DNA of 7,665 nucleotides. Source: an uncultured Porphyromonadaceae bacterium (GTDB taxonomy: Bacteria; Bacteroidota; Bacteroidia; Bacteroidales; Muribaculaceae). Under the pieces are notes generated by a model, which had not been told where the DNA came from, did not search any database, and saw only the letters and a list, made by a program, of their open reading frames with translations. Location of the stretch: positions 1-7,665 of the forward strand of contig CAMVDK010000149.1 of assembly GCA_947166165.1 (NCBI GenBank). The letters run 5' to 3'. The position numbers and the translations under genes were made by a program. Below, in pieces: positions 5,867-7,665 of the stretch. Each line of letters starts with the position of its first letter. Within the stretch, counting starts at the first letter, position 1.

Positions 5867-6781
5867 CTACTCCTGGGCCAGGCAGGCGGCCGTCTGTGCT
5901 GCCAGACGGGCGTTGTTGAGCACGAGCTGGATGTTGGCCTCCAGGCTGAGTCCGCCGGTGATGTTCTTGATTTCGGCCAGCAGGAAGGGGGTGGTCTCCT
6001 TGCCTTTGATGCCCAGCTCCACGCTGCGCGCCACGGCGCGGTCGATGGCCGCGTTGATGTAGTCGGGGTCGAGCGAATACTGCTCCGGAATGGGATTGGT
6101 GACCAGCATGCCGCCCTTGAGCCCCATGGCGAGCTTGGCAGCGAAGGCCGACGCCAGCTCCTGCGGCGTGTCGATGCGGTAGTCCACCTTGAATCCGCTG
6201 CGGCGCGTGTAGAAGGCCGGCAGCTCGTCGGTGCCATAGCCAATCACCGGCACACCTTTGGTTTCCAGATACTCCAGCGTGAGCCCCAGGTCGAGAATCG
6301 ACTTGGCGCCGGCGCAAACCACCATCACCGGTGTCTGGGCCAGTTCCTCAAGGTCGGCCGAGATGTCCATCGTGGTTTCGGCGCCGCGATGCACGCCGCC
6401 GATGCCCCCGGTGGCAAACACCTTGATGCCCGCCATGGCGGCAATGATCATCGTGGTGGTCACCGTGGTGGCTCCGTCCTGGCCTCGCGCCACCAGCACC
6501 GGCAGGTCGCGCCGCGAGGCTTTGGTCACCGCCTGCCCGGTGCGGCCCAGGTGCTCGATCTCTTCGGGCGTGCAGCCCGCCTTGAGGCGCCCGCCTATCA
6601 CGGCGATGGTGGCCGGCACAGCGCCGTGGTCGCGGATGGTCTGCTCCACAGCCAGCGCGGTGTGCACGTTCTGCGGATAGGGCATGCCGTGCGAAATGAT
6701 GGTCGACTCCAGCGCCACCACGGGTTTTCCGTCGTCGAGCGCCGCTTTCACTTCGGGAGAAATGTCAAGATATTTGTTCAT
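5867..6781 (-). CDS. psuG: Pseudouridine-5'-phosphate glycosidase
   Basis: PsuG splits the C-C glycosidic bond of pseudouridine 5'-phosphate, giving uracil and ribose 5-phosphate; it is a cytoplasmic salvage enzyme. The protein has 304 residues, the normal family length. The signature VVALESTIISHGMPYPQN (21-38) contains Glu25. AVTKASRRDLP (84-94) holds Lys87, GGIGGVHRGAE (125-135) holds His131, SADL (141-144) holds Asp143, and CAGAKSILDLG (156-166) holds Lys160, the expected Schiff-base lysine. These match the E. coli residues as I recall them (Glu31, Lys93, His137, Asp149, Lys166) with one constant offset of 6, which supports an active enzyme. TNPIP (228-232) and the ETTPFLLAEI segment (262-271) are also family marks. 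The ATG at 6781 follows an in-frame stop at 6806-6808 with no ATG between, so the start is secure. The gene lies 53 bases after psuK on the same strand, so the two are probably co-transcribed. Confidence 0.96.
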   Translation of the reverse strand: MNKYLDISPEVKAALDDGKPVVALESTIISHGMPYPQNVHTALAVEQTIRDHGAVPATIAVIGGRLKAGCTPEEIEHLGRTGQAVTKASRRDLPVLVARGQDGATTVTTTMIIAAMAGIKVFATGGIGGVHRGAETTMDISADLEELAQTPVMVVCAGAKSILDLGLTLEYLETKGVPVIGYGTDELPAFYTRRSGFKVDYRIDTPQELASAFAAKLAMGLKGGMLVTNPIPEQYSLDPDYINAAIDRAVARSVELGIKGKETTPFLLAEIKNITGGLSLEANIQLVLNNARLAAQTAACLAQE

Positions 6782-6834
6782 CGAAAAACTACGTTTATAT
6801 TGATTTCATCATTGCGAAACGACTGGAGCAAGTG

Positions 6835-7665
6835 CTATCGAGCGCACAGCGAGCGGATTCGCTTGCTCACCGCTGTGGCGCTTTGCAGCGCCAGTGCTGC
6901 CGCCCGCAGCCCCAGAGCCGCCGCCTCGGCCATCGTCATGCCACTCGACTCGCCGTGCACCATGGCGGCCATGAAGGCGTCGCCCGCGCCAGTGGCGTTC
7001 ACCACCGGCACCGCTTGGGCCGCCAGCCGGTGGTGGCTGTGGGCGTCGCGGCAGTAGATGCCCTCGGCCCCGAGCGTGATGTAGACGCGTGCCGCGCCTC
7101 GCGCCAGCAGGGCCTCGGCCATGGCCTCGACGGGGCCGTCGATGCCTGCGAGCGCCTGCGCCTCGCTGCGGTTCACCTTCAAGGTGACCGGCACCGAAGC
7201 ACCGCATTCGAATACGGCCTCGACGCGCTTCGACTTGGCCACCGACGTGGCGTCGACGTAAAGCGGCCGCCGGCAGCGCCGCGCCAGCAGCTGCAGCACA
7301 TCGGCACCCACATTGCAGTCGGCCACCACCGCCTGGCATTGGTCAAGCTGCCCGATGGCCGGCTCCAGACGCTCGGGGGTCAAGGCCGACATCAGCTCCA
7401 TGTCGGCCGCTCCGGCCTGCATCTCGCCATGCTCGTTGTTGATGCACACAAAGTAGTTGCTCCGCGCGTCGCTGGCGGTGATGACCGGCTCCACCAGCAA
7501 GCCCAGCCGGCGGCAGTCGGTGAGCAGCGTGCGCGCGATGGCATCGCTGCCAAACACCGACACAAAGCGCACCTCGTCGCCAAGCAGACGCAGATTGTGG
7601 GCAATGTTGCGTCCCACCCCGCCGAAGCCAATCGACACCCGGCTCGGGTTCGACTCGCACGGGCG
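6835..7665 (-). CDS. psuK: Pseudouridine kinase, PfkB/ribokinase family (5' end outside window)
   Basis: PsuK phosphorylates pseudouridine with ATP to pseudouridine 5'-phosphate, the substrate of PsuG. The visible 276 codons run open to the right edge, so perhaps 20-40 N-terminal residues are missing. The frame begins RPCESNPSRVSIGFGGVGRN. SNP followed by GGVGRNIAHNLRLLG is the nucleoside-binding PfkB signature and resembles the GGVARNIA of known PsuK. Later marks are YVDATSVAKSKRV (visible residues 136-148), LKVNRSEAQAL (162-172) and the PfkB signature NATGAGDAF (224-231), with the catalytic Asp229. By sequence alone, a ribokinase or another nucleoside kinase is possible. Adjacency to psuG makes PsuK the best call, since the pair occurs together or fused in many organisms. 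The promoter should lie to the right of the window. Confidence 0.9.
   Translation of the reverse strand, partial: RPCESNPSRVSIGFGGVGRNIAHNLRLLGDEVRFVSVFGSDAIARTLLTDCRRLGLLVEPVITASDARSNYFVCINNEHGEMQAGAADMELMSALTPERLEPAIGQLDQCQAVVADCNVGADVLQLLARRCRRPLYVDATSVAKSKRVEAVFECGASVPVTLKVNRSEAQALAGIDGPVEAMAEALLARGAARVYITLGAEGIYCRDAHSHHRLAAQAVPVVNATGAGDAFMAAMVHGESSGMTMAEAAALGLRAAALALQSATAVSKRIRSLCAR

Noticed and set aside
5549..7057. 502-codon open frame on the plus strand across psuG and parts of its neighbours
   Set aside because: It crosses three minus-strand features, has a low-complexity His/Gly/Arg-rich translation and no domain. It is a codon-bias shadow of psuG and psuK.

Overview
The window looks like chromosomal DNA of a high-GC member of the Bacteroidales, perhaps Muribaculaceae or a related gut family. 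Three things point there: promoter elements of the Bacteroidetes type (TAnnTTTG at -7, with TTTG at -33 in front of lysA), start codons without clear Shine-Dalgarno sequences, and protein types common in gut Bacteroidales, such as CotH kinase, dockerin-like and SUMF1/GldK-like domains in a secreted protein. The family placement is inference. No phage, transposon, CRISPR, tRNA or rRNA was seen.

Left part (1-2760). The 3' end of ligA (NAD-dependent DNA ligase, BRCT end) runs off the left edge. It converges with an SDR-family dehydrogenase resembling gluconate 5-dehydrogenase on the minus strand. A divergent intergenic region (1236-1516) then carries a -7 element for the SDR gene and a full -33/-7 promoter for lysA (diaminopimelate decarboxylase, last step of lysine synthesis). 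lysA ends at a strong intrinsic terminator (13-bp perfect stem plus T-tract).

Middle (2782-5625, minus). One gene encodes a 947-residue secreted multidomain protein: signal peptide, CotH kinase-like domain, dockerin-like EF-hand pair, cohesin-like beta domain, second dockerin-like pair, and a C-terminal SUMF1 (formylglycine-generating-enzyme fold) domain. This is the most unusual object in the window. It has its own -7 element and a leader of about 140 nt.

Right part (5867-7665, minus). psuK (pseudouridine kinase, 5' end off the right edge) and psuG (pseudouridine-5'-phosphate glycosidase) form a two-gene pseudouridine salvage unit. The kinase makes pseudouridine 5'-phosphate and the glycosidase splits it to uracil and ribose 5-phosphate.

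Apart from psuK-psuG, the genes look like independent single-gene units. ligA and lysA are housekeeping, the SDR is a metabolic enzyme of unknown substrate, and the CotH/SUMF1 protein is an uncharacterised envelope or secreted protein.
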